The notes: generated by a model from the sequence alone, not told the origin. A stretch of DNA of 64,000 nucleotides from Shewanella loihica PV-4 (GCF_000016065.1 NC_009092.1:3782001-3846000), one strand, 5' to 3'; counted from the first letter of the stretch, positions 36,572 through 46,725 are shown. Translations and numbers: made by a program.

Positions 36572-39116
36572 CCTAGTTGTTAACAGTCAGGCGGGCGGCG
36601 TAAAGGCGCTGCTGCGCGCCACCCGTCTTACCCTCAGGGTATTCGCCGCCCACTATAAGAAGGCGCCGCTGCAGGCCGGAGCGATACTGATCGGCATAGT
36701 GCTGGCGGTCACCCTGCTGACCGGCGTCAGGGCCACCAACGAGAGCGCCATCGACAGCTATGGCCAGGCCAGCGAGCTGCTGAGTGGCCAGGCCAGCAAT
36801 CTTGTCACCCCGTTGCCGGGTAAGGCACTCTCTGATTCCCTCTATTTTGACTTGCGAACCCAGGGGTTCCACCACAGCCTGGCGGTGCTTCAAGGCTCGG
36901 CCCTGGATAGCGCCCAGCACCGCTGGCAAGTCACCGGCAGCGATCTTATCGCCGCCCTCTCTGCTATAACGCCAAGTAATAGCGACAGGCCGCAAACAGT
37001 CGAGCCATCAGATAGCAAGATCCCCATGAGCGGCCCCCTACCCTTGGCGGCCATGCTGGCGGGCGAGCCAATTGTGGTGATGAGTGAGGCCAACGCAAAA
37101 CGACTGCAAGAGCCCTGGCTCAGCCTCAACGACATGCGTCTGAAGGTGATGGCGGTCGATGAGAGTTACCAGCTAGGCGATCGCCTACTGATGGATATCT
37201 CCCTGGCCCAGCAGCTACTGGGCAAGCCGGGCGAGCTCAGCTACATCGCCCTGTTTGACCCGCCCGGCGAGCATCAACAGCAGCTTCTTACATCCTTACT
37301 CACCGGCCGGGGCGAGCTGGTAGAGAGCGATAACGGCGAGGCGATGAAGGCCCTCACCAACAGCTTTCATCTCAACCTCACCGCCATGAGCCTGCTGGCC
37401 TTTATCGTCGGCCTGTTTATCGCCTATAACGGCGTGCGCTACAGCCTGCTCAAACGTAAGCGGCTGATCATCCAGCTGCAGCAACAGGGCGTGCGCCGCG
37501 CCGCCATCATGTTCGCGCTGGGGCTGGAGCTCACCCTGCTGGTGCTGTTGGGCTCACTCATCGGCTTCATCCTCGGGCTACAGCTGAGCTTTTGGTTGCA
37601 GCCTATGGTGTCTGTCACCCTGGAGCAGCTCTATGGCGCTAACATACTGCCGGGAAGCTGGCGCTGGCAATGGCTAGCCCAGGCTAGCCTGCTGACCCTG
37701 ATCGCCGCCCTGCTGGCCTGCGGATCCCTGTTGAGGGAGCTGCTCAATCAGCCCCTCGCCCAGAGCAGCGGCCAGCTCAGTCAGCAGCGCAGCAGCCAGC
37801 TGGCGCAGAATCGCCTCATGCTATTGGCCTGCCTGCTGGGCATCATGACCCTTATCCTGATGCCGCTCAGCCAAGACTATCGATTCACCATGACGCTGCT
37901 GGGTCTGGTGGTGATCGCCATCCCTCTGGCCCTGCCCTATCTGCTCAGGCAGCTCATCGGCCTGCTACAGAAAATCAGCCCCAAGGGGCTTATCGGCTAT
38001 CAGATCAGCGAGACCCGTGAGCTGCTGGCGCCGCTGTCGCTCGCCATGATGGCTATGCTGCTGGCGCTTACCGCCAATATCGCCATGAACAGCCTGGTGG
38101 GGAGCTTCGAGATCACCCTCAAGCAGTGGCTGGATGCCAGGCTGCATGCACAGCTCTACCTGCGCCCACCCGCCAGCCAGATGGCCGAGGTGGAGAAGAT
38201 GCTGAGCCAGGCCCCCGAGGTGACCGGCCTCTACAAGCAATGGCTGCTCAAGAGTCACTACCAACAGACGCCCATCTTCCTGCTGACCCGGGATCCCTAC
38301 TCCATCGAGCACACCACCATCATCAAGCAGGCGAAGCCGGATCTGTGGCGAGATTTTTTCTCGGCCGATCCCGAGACTAAGCCACTCGCCCTGATCAGCG
38401 AGCCCTTCGCCATCAAGCAGGGTAAGCAGCTGGGGGATAAGATACGTATTGCGGCCCTGGGCGAGACCGAACTCACCATAGGTGCCATCTATTATGACTA
38501 CGGAAATCCCTACGGCGAGGTGATCATCCCGCCATCTCTGTGGCGCAGGGCTAATCTTGGCGAGACGCCCTTGAGTCTGGCCCTCACCCTGAGCACTGAC
38601 GTGACCCGGTTTAGCCAGCAGATCCAGACGCGCTTCCAACTGCCAGACGCGCTGGTCTACAGCCAGGAGAAGATCAAGGCCCAGGCCATCACCATGTTCA
38701 AGCGCACCTTCTCCATCACCCAGGTGCTTAACAGCCTGACCCTGATGGTGGCCGCCATCGGCCTGTTCAGCGCCTGTTATATGTTGACCCAGGCGCGCCT
38801 GGCGCCTATCGCGCGCCTCTACGCCCTGGGGGTCAATCGTCGTCAGCTGGTGTGGCTGGTAGTTGGCCAGATGCTGCTCATGGTGCTACTCACCTGTCTG
38901 GTTGCCCTGCCGACGGGCGCCCTGCTGGGGTACCTGCTGATCCATAAGGTGACCCTGCAGGCCTTCGGCTGGACCATCGCCATGGTGTGGGACTGGCTCG
39001 CCTACCTCGAGCTGGTAGGGCTGGCGCTGCTGGCCAGCACGCTGGCACTCGCCTTCCCCCTCTATCAACAAACCAGACGCCCCCTGGTGTCGAGCCTGCA
39101 ACGGGAGGTCATATGA
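36564..39116 (+). CDS. ABC permease, FtsX-like (AttFG-like)
   Basis: An 850-residue permease with a helix near residue 35, a long periplasmic part, three helices near 270-400, further helices near 420-530, a second periplasmic domain and three C-terminal helices (about 715-845), giving a duplicated FtsX/MacB arrangement (COG0577-like). The ATG at 36564 overlaps the ATPase stop codon. Its TGA overlaps the ATG of the lipoprotein gene (ATGA), so all three are coupled. By analogy with AttEFGH systems it would act with the lipocalin lipoprotein on envelope lipids or a hydrophobic compound; this is inference. Confidence 0.88.
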   Translation: MSSLVVNSQAGGVKALLRATRLTLRVFAAHYKKAPLQAGAILIGIVLAVTLLTGVRATNESAIDSYGQASELLSGQASNLVTPLPGKALSDSLYFDLRTQGFHHSLAVLQGSALDSAQHRWQVTGSDLIAALSAITPSNSDRPQTVEPSDSKIPMSGPLPLAAMLAGEPIVVMSEANAKRLQEPWLSLNDMRLKVMAVDESYQLGDRLLMDISLAQQLLGKPGELSYIALFDPPGEHQQQLLTSLLTGRGELVESDNGEAMKALTNSFHLNLTAMSLLAFIVGLFIAYNGVRYSLLKRKRLIIQLQQQGVRRAAIMFALGLELTLLVLLGSLIGFILGLQLSFWLQPMVSVTLEQLYGANILPGSWRWQWLAQASLLTLIAALLACGSLLRELLNQPLAQSSGQLSQQRSSQLAQNRLMLLACLLGIMTLILMPLSQDYRFTMTLLGLVVIAIPLALPYLLRQLIGLLQKISPKGLIGYQISETRELLAPLSLAMMAMLLALTANIAMNSLVGSFEITLKQWLDARLHAQLYLRPPASQMAEVEKMLSQAPEVTGLYKQWLLKSHYQQTPIFLLTRDPYSIEHTTIIKQAKPDLWRDFFSADPETKPLALISEPFAIKQGKQLGDKIRIAALGETELTIGAIYYDYGNPYGEVIIPPSLWRRANLGETPLSLALTLSTDVTRFSQQIQTRFQLPDALVYSQEKIKAQAITMFKRTFSITQVLNSLTLMVAAIGLFSACYMLTQARLAPIARLYALGVNRRQLVWLVVGQMLLMVLLTCLVALPTGALLGYLLIHKVTLQAFGWTIAMVWDWLAYLELVGLALLASTLALAFPLYQQTRRPLVSSLQREVI

Positions 39117-40351
39117 CGCGCCGGCAACACCTTGGAATGATCGCGCTAATGCTAACGACCCTCTTGCTACCTAGCCTTATGCTACTGGGCTGCGACGCGC
39201 CCAAACCGGAGTCGAAAGGCATGGGGGATCTCATGGGCTCAGGAGAAGGAACAGACACAGACGCAGAGCAAAGCGGCTACACCAAGGTGATCCCGGGGAA
39301 ACCACTTAGCTTTCCTAAAGATCATCTGGCCCACGACGACTTCCGGCAGGAGTGGTGGTATCTCACCGCCAACCTCACCACAGACACGGGCGAACCGCTT
39401 GGGCTGCAATGGACCCAATTTCGCATCGCACTCTCTCCTAGTGCACTCGAGTCACCAGAGTCTCCTGGCACAAAAGAGTCGCCGACTTCAGAAACGCCAA
39501 AACCAGAGAAACTAAAGCCAGAGAAACCAAAGCCAGAGAAACTAAAGCCAGAAACATCTTGGGCAACCAAGCAGCTCTACATGGCCCACAGCGCGGTCAC
39601 CACCAGCGAGATCCATAAGGCAAGCGAGCGCTGGTCCAGGGCCCATCCCAAGCTGGCGGGGACAAAAGCCTCACCGCTCAGCATAGCCCTGGATGACTGG
39701 CGCTGGCAGAGCGAAGGAGACGATCTGTTTCCGGCGACACTAACGGTTAACAGCGACGACTTTAGCTATCAGTTAACGCTGAGTAGCCGCGCGCCGTATC
39801 AGCGACAGGGGGATGAGGGCTACAGCATCAAGAGCGCGGATGGCGAGGTGGCCTCCTACTACTACAGTCAGCCCTTCATCGCGATCACCGGCAGTGTCAC
39901 CCTAAATGGCAAGGTTCACAGCGTCAGCGGGCAGGGTTGGCTGGACAGGGAGTGGAGCTCGCAGTTTCTCACCCGTCAGCAGCAGGGCTGGGACTGGTTC
40001 GCCCTGCGCCTCGACGATGCCTCTACTCTGATGCTGTTTCAGCTCAGATCACAGCCGCTCAGTTCCCAAGACAGGCCCTTTTTCAGTGCACGGCGCATGT
40101 TCGCCGACGGCAGCGGCCGCAACATAGCGAGCAGTGGCATCAGGATGAAAGCGACTGAGTGGCAGAAGATAGACGGGGCCAACTACCCCATCGCCTGGCA
40201 GATAGCCATTCCCGGCGAGCAGTTGAACCTCAACATCTCGCCCCTCAATCCAGACAGCCTGATGCCGCTGAGCGTGCGTTACTGGGAGGGCCCAATACAG
40301 GTAAGTGGCTCCCATCGAGGCCAAGGCTATATGGAGCTGACCGGCTACTAG
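39113..40351 (+). CDS. Lipocalin-like lipoprotein (AttH/CrtC family)
   Basis: A 412-residue lipoprotein: signal ending in lipobox LLGC (Cys at about 27), then two lipocalin-like barrels of the COG5621/AttH family (QEWWYLTANL near residue 80; GQGWLDREWSSQFL near 280; WDWFALRLDD). A low-complexity insertion at about residues 116-150 contains a KPEKL repeat coded by a 15-base DNA repeat. The start at 39113 has GGGAGGT upstream and ATGA overlap with the permease; the frame is open earlier only as a shadow of that gene. AttH-type proteins pair with AttEFG exporters; the ligand is unknown. Confidence 0.85.
   Translation: MTRRQHLGMIALMLTTLLLPSLMLLGCDAPKPESKGMGDLMGSGEGTDTDAEQSGYTKVIPGKPLSFPKDHLAHDDFRQEWWYLTANLTTDTGEPLGLQWTQFRIALSPSALESPESPGTKESPTSETPKPEKLKPEKPKPEKLKPETSWATKQLYMAHSAVTTSEIHKASERWSRAHPKLAGTKASPLSIALDDWRWQSEGDDLFPATLTVNSDDFSYQLTLSSRAPYQRQGDEGYSIKSADGEVASYYYSQPFIAITGSVTLNGKVHSVSGQGWLDREWSSQFLTRQQQGWDWFALRLDDASTLMLFQLRSQPLSSQDRPFFSARRMFADGSGRNIASSGIRMKATEWQKIDGANYPIAWQIAIPGEQLNLNISPLNPDSLMPLSVRYWEGPIQVSGSHRGQGYMELTGY
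39500..39552. repeat. In-frame 15-base tandem repeat (KPEKL)
   Basis: Units at 39500, 39515, 39530 and 39545 (partial), consensus AARCCAGAGAAACYA, encoding KPEKL-KPEKP-KPEKL-KPE. The unit is a multiple of three, so copy-number change would lengthen or shorten the loop of the lipoprotein without frameshift. Confidence 0.9.
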
Positions 40352-40387
40352 CTCTAAGTGCGCCCTAGCGAAAAGGGGAAAATCTGA

Positions 40388-40966
40388 CTAAGGCAGCGGC
40401 CTGCGCTTCTTGCCGGTCCACATGGCCCGCACCAGATTCTCCCTGTGGGCCAGGCTGCCGACAATCACCCCGGCGATATGCACCACAATCAGCGTCAGGC
40501 TAAAGTTGGCGAAAAACTCATGCACCTCCTCCAGCGCCCCATCGGGCCAGGTGGCCACAAAGGTGGCGGCCAACGGGCCATGGCCTGTGGTGGCGTAGAG
40601 CGCCATGCCGGTCAGCGCCGTCAGCGAGACGCAGACGATCAGCGCCACTATCATCAGGCCGCCGGCAGGATTATGTCCCAGATAGTCTTTAGCCCTGCCG
40701 GCGAAGAGCTGCTTAAGATACTCCATCGCCTGGGCCGGAGGTCTGACAAAACTGCTGAATCTGGCATATCGAGTTCCCACCAGCCCCCAGATAATACGTA
40801 GCGCCAATATACCTAAGATGATATAGCCGCCGTAGCTGTGCACCAGCATCCATTCATCCTCACCCTCGGTGAGATAAGTCAGGGTAAACAGCAGCACCAA
40901 GGACCAGTGAAACAGACGAATAAACAGATCCCATACGGGGATCTCCCGCATATTTTCCTGTGTCAT
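40388..40966 (-). CDS. Cytochrome b561-type membrane protein
   Basis: A 192-residue b-type cytochrome with four helices (about 18-38, 45-70, 105-128 and 150-172) and haem-ligand His candidates in IRLFHWSL, LVHSYGGYI and HIAGVIVG. It matches the Ni/Fe-hydrogenase/thiosulfate-reductase type cytochrome b561 domain, which passes electrons between quinones and periplasmic or membrane partners. The ATG at 40966 follows GGGAGG. No catalytic partner gene adjoins it; it is divergent from the nap operon, so a link to nitrate reduction is possible but unproven. Confidence 0.85.
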   Translation of the reverse strand: MTQENMREIPVWDLFIRLFHWSLVLLFTLTYLTEGEDEWMLVHSYGGYIILGILALRIIWGLVGTRYARFSSFVRPPAQAMEYLKQLFAGRAKDYLGHNPAGGLMIVALIVCVSLTALTGMALYATTGHGPLAATFVATWPDGALEEVHEFFANFSLTLIVVHIAGVIVGSLAHRENLVRAMWTGKKRRPLP

Positions 40967-41191
40967 AGCAAGCTCCCTCCCGGGCAAAACCCAAATCACT
41001 AAATTAGCGCCAGCCCAACTAAGCTTGGGTTTTCGCCGCAGGGGCAGATATCACCTTCGCCCCTCTTTTGGTTATACGCCCCGATGCCAAATTGAGCAAA
41101 TTAACGACTGTTAAGGTGTTTAAAAACCTAAGTTGTCCAGCCCTAAAAACTGTTTAAATTTCGAACTGAGAGGCAGGTCACACGAAAAACT

Positions 41192-41205
41192 TTGATCTCG
41201 ATCTA
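41192..41205. promoter_or_regulatory. FNR/EtrA-like site upstream of nap operon
   Basis: TTGATCTCGATCTA matches TTGAT-N4-ATCAA at nine of ten positions. It is centred 28 bases upstream of the NarP site centre. EtrA (the FNR homologue) and CRP are the expected anaerobic regulators in this genus. Confidence 0.7.
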
Positions 41206-41218
41206 CAAAAGCTCCAGT

Positions 41219-41241
41219 TACCTCTCAAGAGGTATACCCCT
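41219..41241. promoter_or_regulatory. NarP/NarL 7-2-7 site plus a third heptamer
   Basis: TACCTCT-CA-AGAGGTA (41219-41234) fits the palindromic NarP/NarL consensus TACYYMT-N2-AKRRGTA exactly, and another heptamer, TACCCCT, follows at 41235-41241. The site lies about 110 bases before napD. With a possible -10 element TAGACT at 41257-41262, NarP would sit near -42 and FNR near -70, an arrangement like that of the E. coli nap promoter. Confidence 0.8.
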
Positions 41242-41341
41242 ATCAAAAGCAAGGATTAGACTGAATCCTATCCTAATGCGGCCAAGTCCCTAAATATCGC
41301 CAATATCCCGGGAAGCAAGGCCGCCACAGAAGGGTTAACCC

Positions 41342-41611
41342 ATGACACAGGAATATCATGTGACCAGCCTGGTGGTACACGCCGCCCCCGGCCAGGTCGC
41401 AAAAGTTACAGAGGATATCAACGCCCTTGCGGGTGCCGATATTCACGCCGTCACCGACGAGGGTAAGTTCATCATTACCCTGGAGGGGGCCACCCAAGGT
41501 GCGATCCTCGATAACGTCGAAGCCATCAACGCCCTTAGCGGGGTGTTATCAAGCAGTCTTGTCTATCACCAAGTTGAACCAATAGAAGAAAAGAGTGAGG
41601 AAACACCATGA
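41342..41611 (+). CDS. napD: NapD, nitrate reductase assembly chaperone
   Basis: An 89-residue cytoplasmic protein with the NapD ferredoxin-like fold pattern ([36 protein letters not shown]). NapD binds the Tat signal of NapA and holds it back until cofactor loading is complete. Its stop codon overlaps the napA start (ATGA), giving coupled synthesis of chaperone and client. It is first in a napDAGHB cluster. Confidence 0.95.
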   Translation: MTQEYHVTSLVVHAAPGQVAKVTEDINALAGADIHAVTDEGKFIITLEGATQGAILDNVEAINALSGVLSSSLVYHQVEPIEEKSEETP

Positions 41612-44091
41612 GCATTAGCCGTCGCGAGTTTCTAAAAGCCAACGCCGCAGTTGCCGCTGCGACCACGGTTGGCGTCACTCTGCCAGTGAAGATCGTTGAA
41701 GCCGCTGAGCAGAATGACAACATCAAGTGGGATAAGGCCCCCTGCCGTTTCTGCGGCGTGGGCTGTAGCGTTTTGGTCGGCACCAATAACGGCAAAGTCG
41801 TTGCCACCAAGGGCGATCCAGAAAGTCCGGTCAACAAGGGCCTTAACTGTATTAAGGGCTACTTCCTGTCGAAAATCATGTACGGTAAAGACCGTCTTAC
41901 CACGCCGCTGCTGCGCATGAAGGACGGCCAGTATGACAAAGAGGGTGAGTTCACCCCGGTCAGCTGGGACAAGGCCTTCGACACCATGGCCGAGAAGTGG
42001 AAAAACACCCTCAAGACCAAGGGCCCAACCGCCGTCGGCATGTTCGGCTCTGGCCAGTGGACAGTATGGGAAGGCTACGCCGCCTCTAAGCTACACAAGG
42101 CTGGTTTCCTCACCAACAACATAGATCCAAACGCCCGCCACTGTATGGCCTCTGCCGTGGGTGGCTTTATGCGTACCTTCGGTATCGACGAGCCCATGGG
42201 CTGTTACGATGACTTAGAAGCCGCCGATCAGTTTGTGCTCTGGGGCGCCAACATGGCCGAGATGCACCCGATCCTGTGGGCACGCCTGTCAGACAGCCGC
42301 CTAAGCAAGCCGAACAGCCGCGTGCATGTGCTGTCGACTTTCGAGAACCGCAGCTTCGATCTCGCCGACAACCCTATGGTGTTCCGCCCTCAGTCTGATC
42401 TGGTGATCCTCAACTTCATCGCCAACTACATCATACAGAATGGCGCGGTAAACAAAGAGTTCGTCAGCAAGCATACTAAGTTTGCCCTGGGCACCACAGA
42501 TATCGGCTATGGACTGCGTCCAGACCATCCGCTGGAGAAGAAGGCCAAGAACCCAGGCAACGGCAAGTCGACCGCCATCAGCTTCGACGAGTACGCCAAG
42601 TTCGTCAGCACCTATACCCTGGAATATGCCGCCAAGATGAGTGGCGTCGAGCCTGAAAAACTCGAGACTCTGGCCAAGGCTTACGCCGATCCAAGCGTGA
42701 AGATCATGAGCCTTTGGACCATGGGCATCAACCAGCACGTACGTGGTGTGTGGGCCAACAACATGCTCTACAACATCCACCTGCTGACAGGTAAGATCGC
42801 CACCCCAGGTAACAGCCCATTCTCGCTGACGGGTCAACCATCAGCCTGTGGTACCGCCCGTGAAGTGGGTACCTTCGCCCACCGTCTACCGGCCGACATG
42901 GTTGTGGCCAATCCTAAGCACAGAGCCGTCACCGAGAAGCTGTGGCAGCTGCCGGAAGGCACGATCCCGCCTAAGCCCGGCTTCCACGCCGTGCTGCAGA
43001 GCCGTATGCTCAAAGATGGCAAGCTCAACTGTTACTGGACCATGTGTACCAACAACATGCAGGCCGGTCCTAACATCAACGATGAGATCTACCCTGGCTT
43101 CCGTAACCCAGACAACTTCATCGTGGTCTCGGATCCTTACCCAACGGTTACCGCCATGGCCGCCGACCTGATCCTGCCGACCGCCATGTGGGTCGAGAAG
43201 GAAGGTGCCTATGGTAACGCCGAGCGCCGCACCCATATGTGGCACCAGCAGGTGAAGGCACCCGAAGGCGCCAAGTCAGATCTGTGGCAGCTGGTGGAGT
43301 TCTCTAAGCGCTTCAAGGTGTCAGAAGTCTGGCCCGCCGAGCTGGTGGCCAAGAAGCCTGAATACGCCGACAAGACGCTCTTTGATGTGCTGTTTGCCAA
43401 CGGAGTGATCAACAAGTTCCCCACCTCAGACTGCAAGGGCGAGCTGAACGACGAGTCGGAAGCCTTCGGCTTCTACCTGCAGAAGGGTATCTTCGAAGAG
43501 TACGCCCAGTTTGGTCGCGGCCATGCCCACGACTTAGCCGACTTCGACACCTACCATGAGACCCGCGGCCTGCGCTGGCCTGTGGTCGAAGGCAAGGAGA
43601 CGCTGCGCCGCTTCGTCGAAGGTAGCGACCCCTATGTCAAAGCCGGCGAAGGCTATAATTTCTATGGTAAGCCAGACGGTAAGGCGGTGATCTTCGCCCT
43701 GCCTTACGAGCCTGCCGCGGAAGAGCCTAACGCAGAATACGATCTCTGGATGTCGACGGGCCGCGTGCTCGAGCATTGGCATACAGGGTCTATGACCGCC
43801 CGCGTACCCGAGCTGTACCGCGCCTACCCAGATGCACAAATCTTCATGCATCCGGACGACGCCAAGGCCCGTGGTCTTAAGCGTGGTGATGAAGTGGTCG
43901 TGGCCTCGCCTCGCGGTGAAGTCAAGACACGTGTTGAAACCAAAGGCCGGAACAAACCGCCACGAGGCGTGGTATTTATGCCATTCTTCGACGCGCGCCA
44001 ACTGGTCAACAAGTTGTTACTGGACGCCACAGATCCCCTCTCGAAAGAGACGGATTTCAAGAAGTGTCCGGTAAAAGTGATGAAAGCCTAA
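41608..44091 (+). CDS. napA: NapA, periplasmic nitrate reductase catalytic subunit
   Basis: An 827-residue molybdopterin enzyme reducing nitrate to nitrite in the periplasm. The Tat signal [14 protein letters not shown] is at the N terminus; the [4Fe-4S] cluster Cys residues are in [13 protein letters not shown] and, about 25 residues on, CIKGYF; the Mo-ligand Cys is in [12 protein letters not shown]. Length matches NapA (about 828). It receives electrons from NapB. This gene follows napD by a 4-base overlap and precedes napG by 58 bases. Confidence 0.98.
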   Translation: MSISRREFLKANAAVAAATTVGVTLPVKIVEAAEQNDNIKWDKAPCRFCGVGCSVLVGTNNGKVVATKGDPESPVNKGLNCIKGYFLSKIMYGKDRLTTPLLRMKDGQYDKEGEFTPVSWDKAFDTMAEKWKNTLKTKGPTAVGMFGSGQWTVWEGYAASKLHKAGFLTNNIDPNARHCMASAVGGFMRTFGIDEPMGCYDDLEAADQFVLWGANMAEMHPILWARLSDSRLSKPNSRVHVLSTFENRSFDLADNPMVFRPQSDLVILNFIANYIIQNGAVNKEFVSKHTKFALGTTDIGYGLRPDHPLEKKAKNPGNGKSTAISFDEYAKFVSTYTLEYAAKMSGVEPEKLETLAKAYADPSVKIMSLWTMGINQHVRGVWANNMLYNIHLLTGKIATPGNSPFSLTGQPSACGTAREVGTFAHRLPADMVVANPKHRAVTEKLWQLPEGTIPPKPGFHAVLQSRMLKDGKLNCYWTMCTNNMQAGPNINDEIYPGFRNPDNFIVVSDPYPTVTAMAADLILPTAMWVEKEGAYGNAERRTHMWHQQVKAPEGAKSDLWQLVEFSKRFKVSEVWPAELVAKKPEYADKTLFDVLFANGVINKFPTSDCKGELNDESEAFGFYLQKGIFEEYAQFGRGHAHDLADFDTYHETRGLRWPVVEGKETLRRFVEGSDPYVKAGEGYNFYGKPDGKAVIFALPYEPAAEEPNAEYDLWMSTGRVLEHWHTGSMTARVPELYRAYPDAQIFMHPDDAKARGLKRGDEVVVASPRGEVKTRVETKGRNKPPRGVVFMPFFDARQLVNKLLLDATDPLSKETDFKKCPVKVMKA

Positions 44092-44149
44092 AGCGGTTCA
44101 TCGAACCCTTTAATCGCTTGAGTCAAACATCAGATATAAAGAGCTAGAT

Positions 44150-44881
44150 ATGAGCCAGGTCAATCGCAATAGCAAAGCCAAGGGGGTCAACCGCCGCCAG
44201 TTCTTAGCCACTACGGCTAAGGCGGGCTGCGCCATGGGCCTCTTGGGATTGGGCGTCAGTGGGGTTGCCAAGCAATCCTCGCACCTTGATCCTATGGCGA
44301 TTCGACCGCCTGGCGCGTTAGATGAGCAAGATTTCTTGTCGGCCTGTGTACGCTGCGGACTCTGCGTACAGGCCTGCCCCTACGACACCCTGAAACTGGC
44401 GCGCTGGTTTGAGGGTGCGCCGACGGGCACGCCCTATTTCACGGCGCGCACTGTGCCCTGTGAGATGTGCGAAGATATCCCCTGTGTGAAAGCCTGCCCC
44501 TCTGGGTCGCTGGATCACGCCTTGACCAATATCGACGAGGCCAAGATGGGGATAGCGGTACTGATCGACGAGAAAAACTGCCTCAACTTCAAGGGCCTGC
44601 GCTGTGACGTCTGTTACCGCATCTGCCCCTTGATCGACAACGCCATCACGCTCGAGCGGCAGCACAACCAACGCAGCGACCACCACGCCATGTTCCTGCC
44701 CACGGTCAACAGCGACACCTGTACCGGCTGTGGCAAGTGTGAACATGCCTGCGTGTTGGAAGAGGCGGCCATTAAGGTATTGCCTGCCCATATCGCGCTC
44801 GGAAAGACGGCAACCCACGATACCTATATCAACACCGAAGAGACCACGCTTGAGATGTTAAACAAGGGGCTCACACTATGA
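44150..44881 (+). CDS. napG: NapG, ferredoxin-type electron transfer protein
   Basis: A 243-residue periplasmic protein with a Tat motif [13 protein letters not shown] and four [4Fe-4S] cluster motifs: [39 protein letters not shown] (with an upstream Cys) and [13 protein letters not shown]. With NapH it can form a quinol-oxidising branch to NapAB. Its last codon overlaps the napH start (ATGA). In napDAGHB (nap-beta) clusters it is encoded between napA and napH, as here. Confidence 0.95.
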   Translation: MSQVNRNSKAKGVNRRQFLATTAKAGCAMGLLGLGVSGVAKQSSHLDPMAIRPPGALDEQDFLSACVRCGLCVQACPYDTLKLARWFEGAPTGTPYFTARTVPCEMCEDIPCVKACPSGSLDHALTNIDEAKMGIAVLIDEKNCLNFKGLRCDVCYRICPLIDNAITLERQHNQRSDHHAMFLPTVNSDTCTGCGKCEHACVLEEAAIKVLPAHIALGKTATHDTYINTEETTLEMLNKGLTL

Positions 44882-45777
44882 CAAACGGCATGAGTAATAC
44901 GAAGATGAAGACGCCAGGTGCGGCTCAGACACGTTTCGCTCAGGCGGCGATAGACGAACTGGGCTGGTGGCGCGCCCACAAGTTCCTGTTCCTGCGCCGT
45001 GCCAGTCAGCTGTGTGTGCTGCTCACCTTTGCCATCGGCCCCTGGATGGGGCTCTGGGTACTCAAAGGTAATCTCTCCTCCAGCGAGCTGCTGGGCACTA
45101 TCCCGCTGTCAGATCCCCTTGTGACCCTGCAAGTGCTGATGACGGGACACCTACCCGAGACCGCGCTGCTTGTCGGCGCGCTGCTGATCGCCCTCTTCTA
45201 CCTGCTTGCGGGTGGACGAGTGTTCTGCAGCTGGGTCTGCCCGGTCAACCTGGTCACCGATGCTGCGAGCTGGCTAAGGCGCAAGCTACGTCTGCCCCGC
45301 ACCGCCGAGATGCCTAGAAACCTGCGCTACTACCTGCTGGCCCTGGTGCTGTTACTGCCCCTGGTCACAGGGATCACTGTGTGGGAATGGGTCAACCCAG
45401 TGCCTATCCTCTATCGCGCCCTACTGTTTGGCGCCGGTAGCGGCCTGTGGATACTGGCGATGATCTTCTTGCTGGATCTCTTCATCAGTGAACGGGCCTG
45501 GTGTGGTCACCTGTGTCCCACAGGCGCCCTGTTTGCCCTGCTGGGCAAAGCGAGCCCGGTCAAGGTATCTGCGGTCAATGCCAGTGCATGCGACAACTGC
45601 ATGGATTGTTTCGAGGTCTGCCCAGAGCGGCAGGTGTTGAAGCCCGCCCTCAAGGGCGACAATCCCATGATAGTCGACAGCGATTGCACCCAGTGCGGCC
45701 GATGTATCGATGTTTGCGCCCAACGCGTTTTCCAGTATCAAAATCGAATTGCCCTAAAGGCGGAGAACAACCAATGA
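44878..45777 (+). CDS. napH: NapH, membrane quinol-oxidising ferredoxin-type protein
   Basis: A 299-residue membrane protein with four main helices (about 40-60, 95-115, 155-180, 185-210), the two CxxxCP motifs of the family (CSWVCPVNL and CGHLCPTGA), and a C-terminal cytoplasmic pair of [4Fe-4S] sites ([13 protein letters not shown] and [13 protein letters not shown]). It is expected to take electrons from menaquinol or ubiquinol and pass them to NapG. It overlaps napG and napB by 4 bases each. Confidence 0.95.
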   Translation: MTNGMSNTKMKTPGAAQTRFAQAAIDELGWWRAHKFLFLRRASQLCVLLTFAIGPWMGLWVLKGNLSSSELLGTIPLSDPLVTLQVLMTGHLPETALLVGALLIALFYLLAGGRVFCSWVCPVNLVTDAASWLRRKLRLPRTAEMPRNLRYYLLALVLLLPLVTGITVWEWVNPVPILYRALLFGAGSGLWILAMIFLLDLFISERAWCGHLCPTGALFALLGKASPVKVSAVNASACDNCMDCFEVCPERQVLKPALKGDNPMIVDSDCTQCGRCIDVCAQRVFQYQNRIALKAENNQ

Positions 45778-46196
45778 AAAAAGTACTCACTTTAGTCGCG
45801 CTGATGGCGCTAGGTGCCTGTTCCGGTCAGCAAAGCAAACCTGCGGCCGAACCCGTGAACATCAGTTCACTCGGAAAAGGCGAGATCACCGCGGTTCGCG
45901 CGGCCGACGAGATGCCAACCTATCCTAAGAAGGGTCAGGCCATCGAGCGTGGCTTCGTCCACCAGCCACCGCTGATCCCCCACAAGGCGGACTATCAGAT
46001 CAGCATCAAGAAGAATGGCTGCATGACCTGTCACAGCCCAGAGAAGGCCAAGCGCATGAAGGCGACGGAGATCCACTCGTCGCACATCCTGGCCGACAGC
46101 AAGCTCAACTATGAGTATTTCAACTGTACTCAGTGCCACGTGCCACAGGCGGAAAACAAGCAGAAGTTGGTTGAGAATAATTTCTCGAATCAATAG
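45774..46196 (+). CDS. napB: NapB, dihaem cytochrome c subunit (apparently lipidated)
   Basis: A 140-residue protein with two CxxCH haem sites, CMTCH (about 83-87) and CTQCH (about 121-125), and distal His residues (EIHSSHI), as expected for NapB, the electron donor to NapA. The signal region reads [18 protein letters not shown], which contains a lipobox-like LGAC, so this NapB may be membrane-anchored by a lipid at Cys16 rather than soluble. The ATG at 45774 overlaps the napH stop. It is last in the operon, ahead of a terminator. No napC is present, so CymA is the likely quinol donor. Confidence 0.95.
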   Translation: MKKVLTLVALMALGACSGQQSKPAAEPVNISSLGKGEITAVRAADEMPTYPKKGQAIERGFVHQPPLIPHKADYQISIKKNGCMTCHSPEKAKRMKATEIHSSHILADSKLNYEYFNCTQCHVPQAENKQKLVENNFSNQ

Positions 46197-46244
46197 GAGT
46201 TTAAGTTCGGGTCTTGCATACTTGAATATTTGACGCTGCAAACA

Positions 46245-46274
46245 AAAAACCACCCGATAATGGGTGGTTTTTTA
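46245..46274 (+). terminator. Terminator of the nap operon
   Basis: AAAAAACCACCC and GGGTGGTTTTTT with a 6-base loop, 49 bases past napB. Confidence 0.93.
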
Positions 46275-46344
46275 TTGCCTGGCGGCAATAGGGGCACGAT
46301 TATTTACGGTAGGCGGCATTGTGACTTACTTGGTCAGTTTCAGT

Positions 46345-46625
46345 TCATACCTTCATGGCAATCTAACGCCTGCCCGGCGAGGGATGTGTGACAACACCTC
46401 AAGGACTAATGTTCGCTATTTAGATTGGTATCACTGAGCGTCGCTATCATTGGCTTAGTAGATTTGAAGGTCGCACCTTCGCTGTTACCTAACGCCTGCC
46501 CGGCGGGGGTTGTGCAAGCACTCTTTTGGCACGCCGAGGTTCCGTCCCTGGAGGCTTCACGGCGGCGTCCATGCCGCCGAGAGCCAAAAGTGTGCTTACA
46601 CCTGTATCTAACGTCTCTTCGATTT
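46345..46625. repeat. Palindromic repeat family, copy C (double)
   Basis: A partial unit (ACCTTCATGGCAATCTAACGCC) and a spacer are followed by a full unit at 46463-46625: TTGAAGGTCGCACCTTC, TGTGCAAGCACTCTTTTGGC pairing with GCCAAAAGTGTGCTTACA around GGCGGCGTCCATGCCGCC, ending TATCTAACGTCTCTTCGATT. From 46383 on it is nearly identical to copy D, which is 1.97 kb downstream in the same direction. Confidence 0.85.
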
Positions 46626-46725
46626 AACTTCATCTGTTGCTGTCTTTGCTTGGGTATTTAACCCGGTTGATTTTTCCCGCTTCGCACCCATTTAAATTGA
46701 GACAGTGAATTGATAGGTTAGGCAA

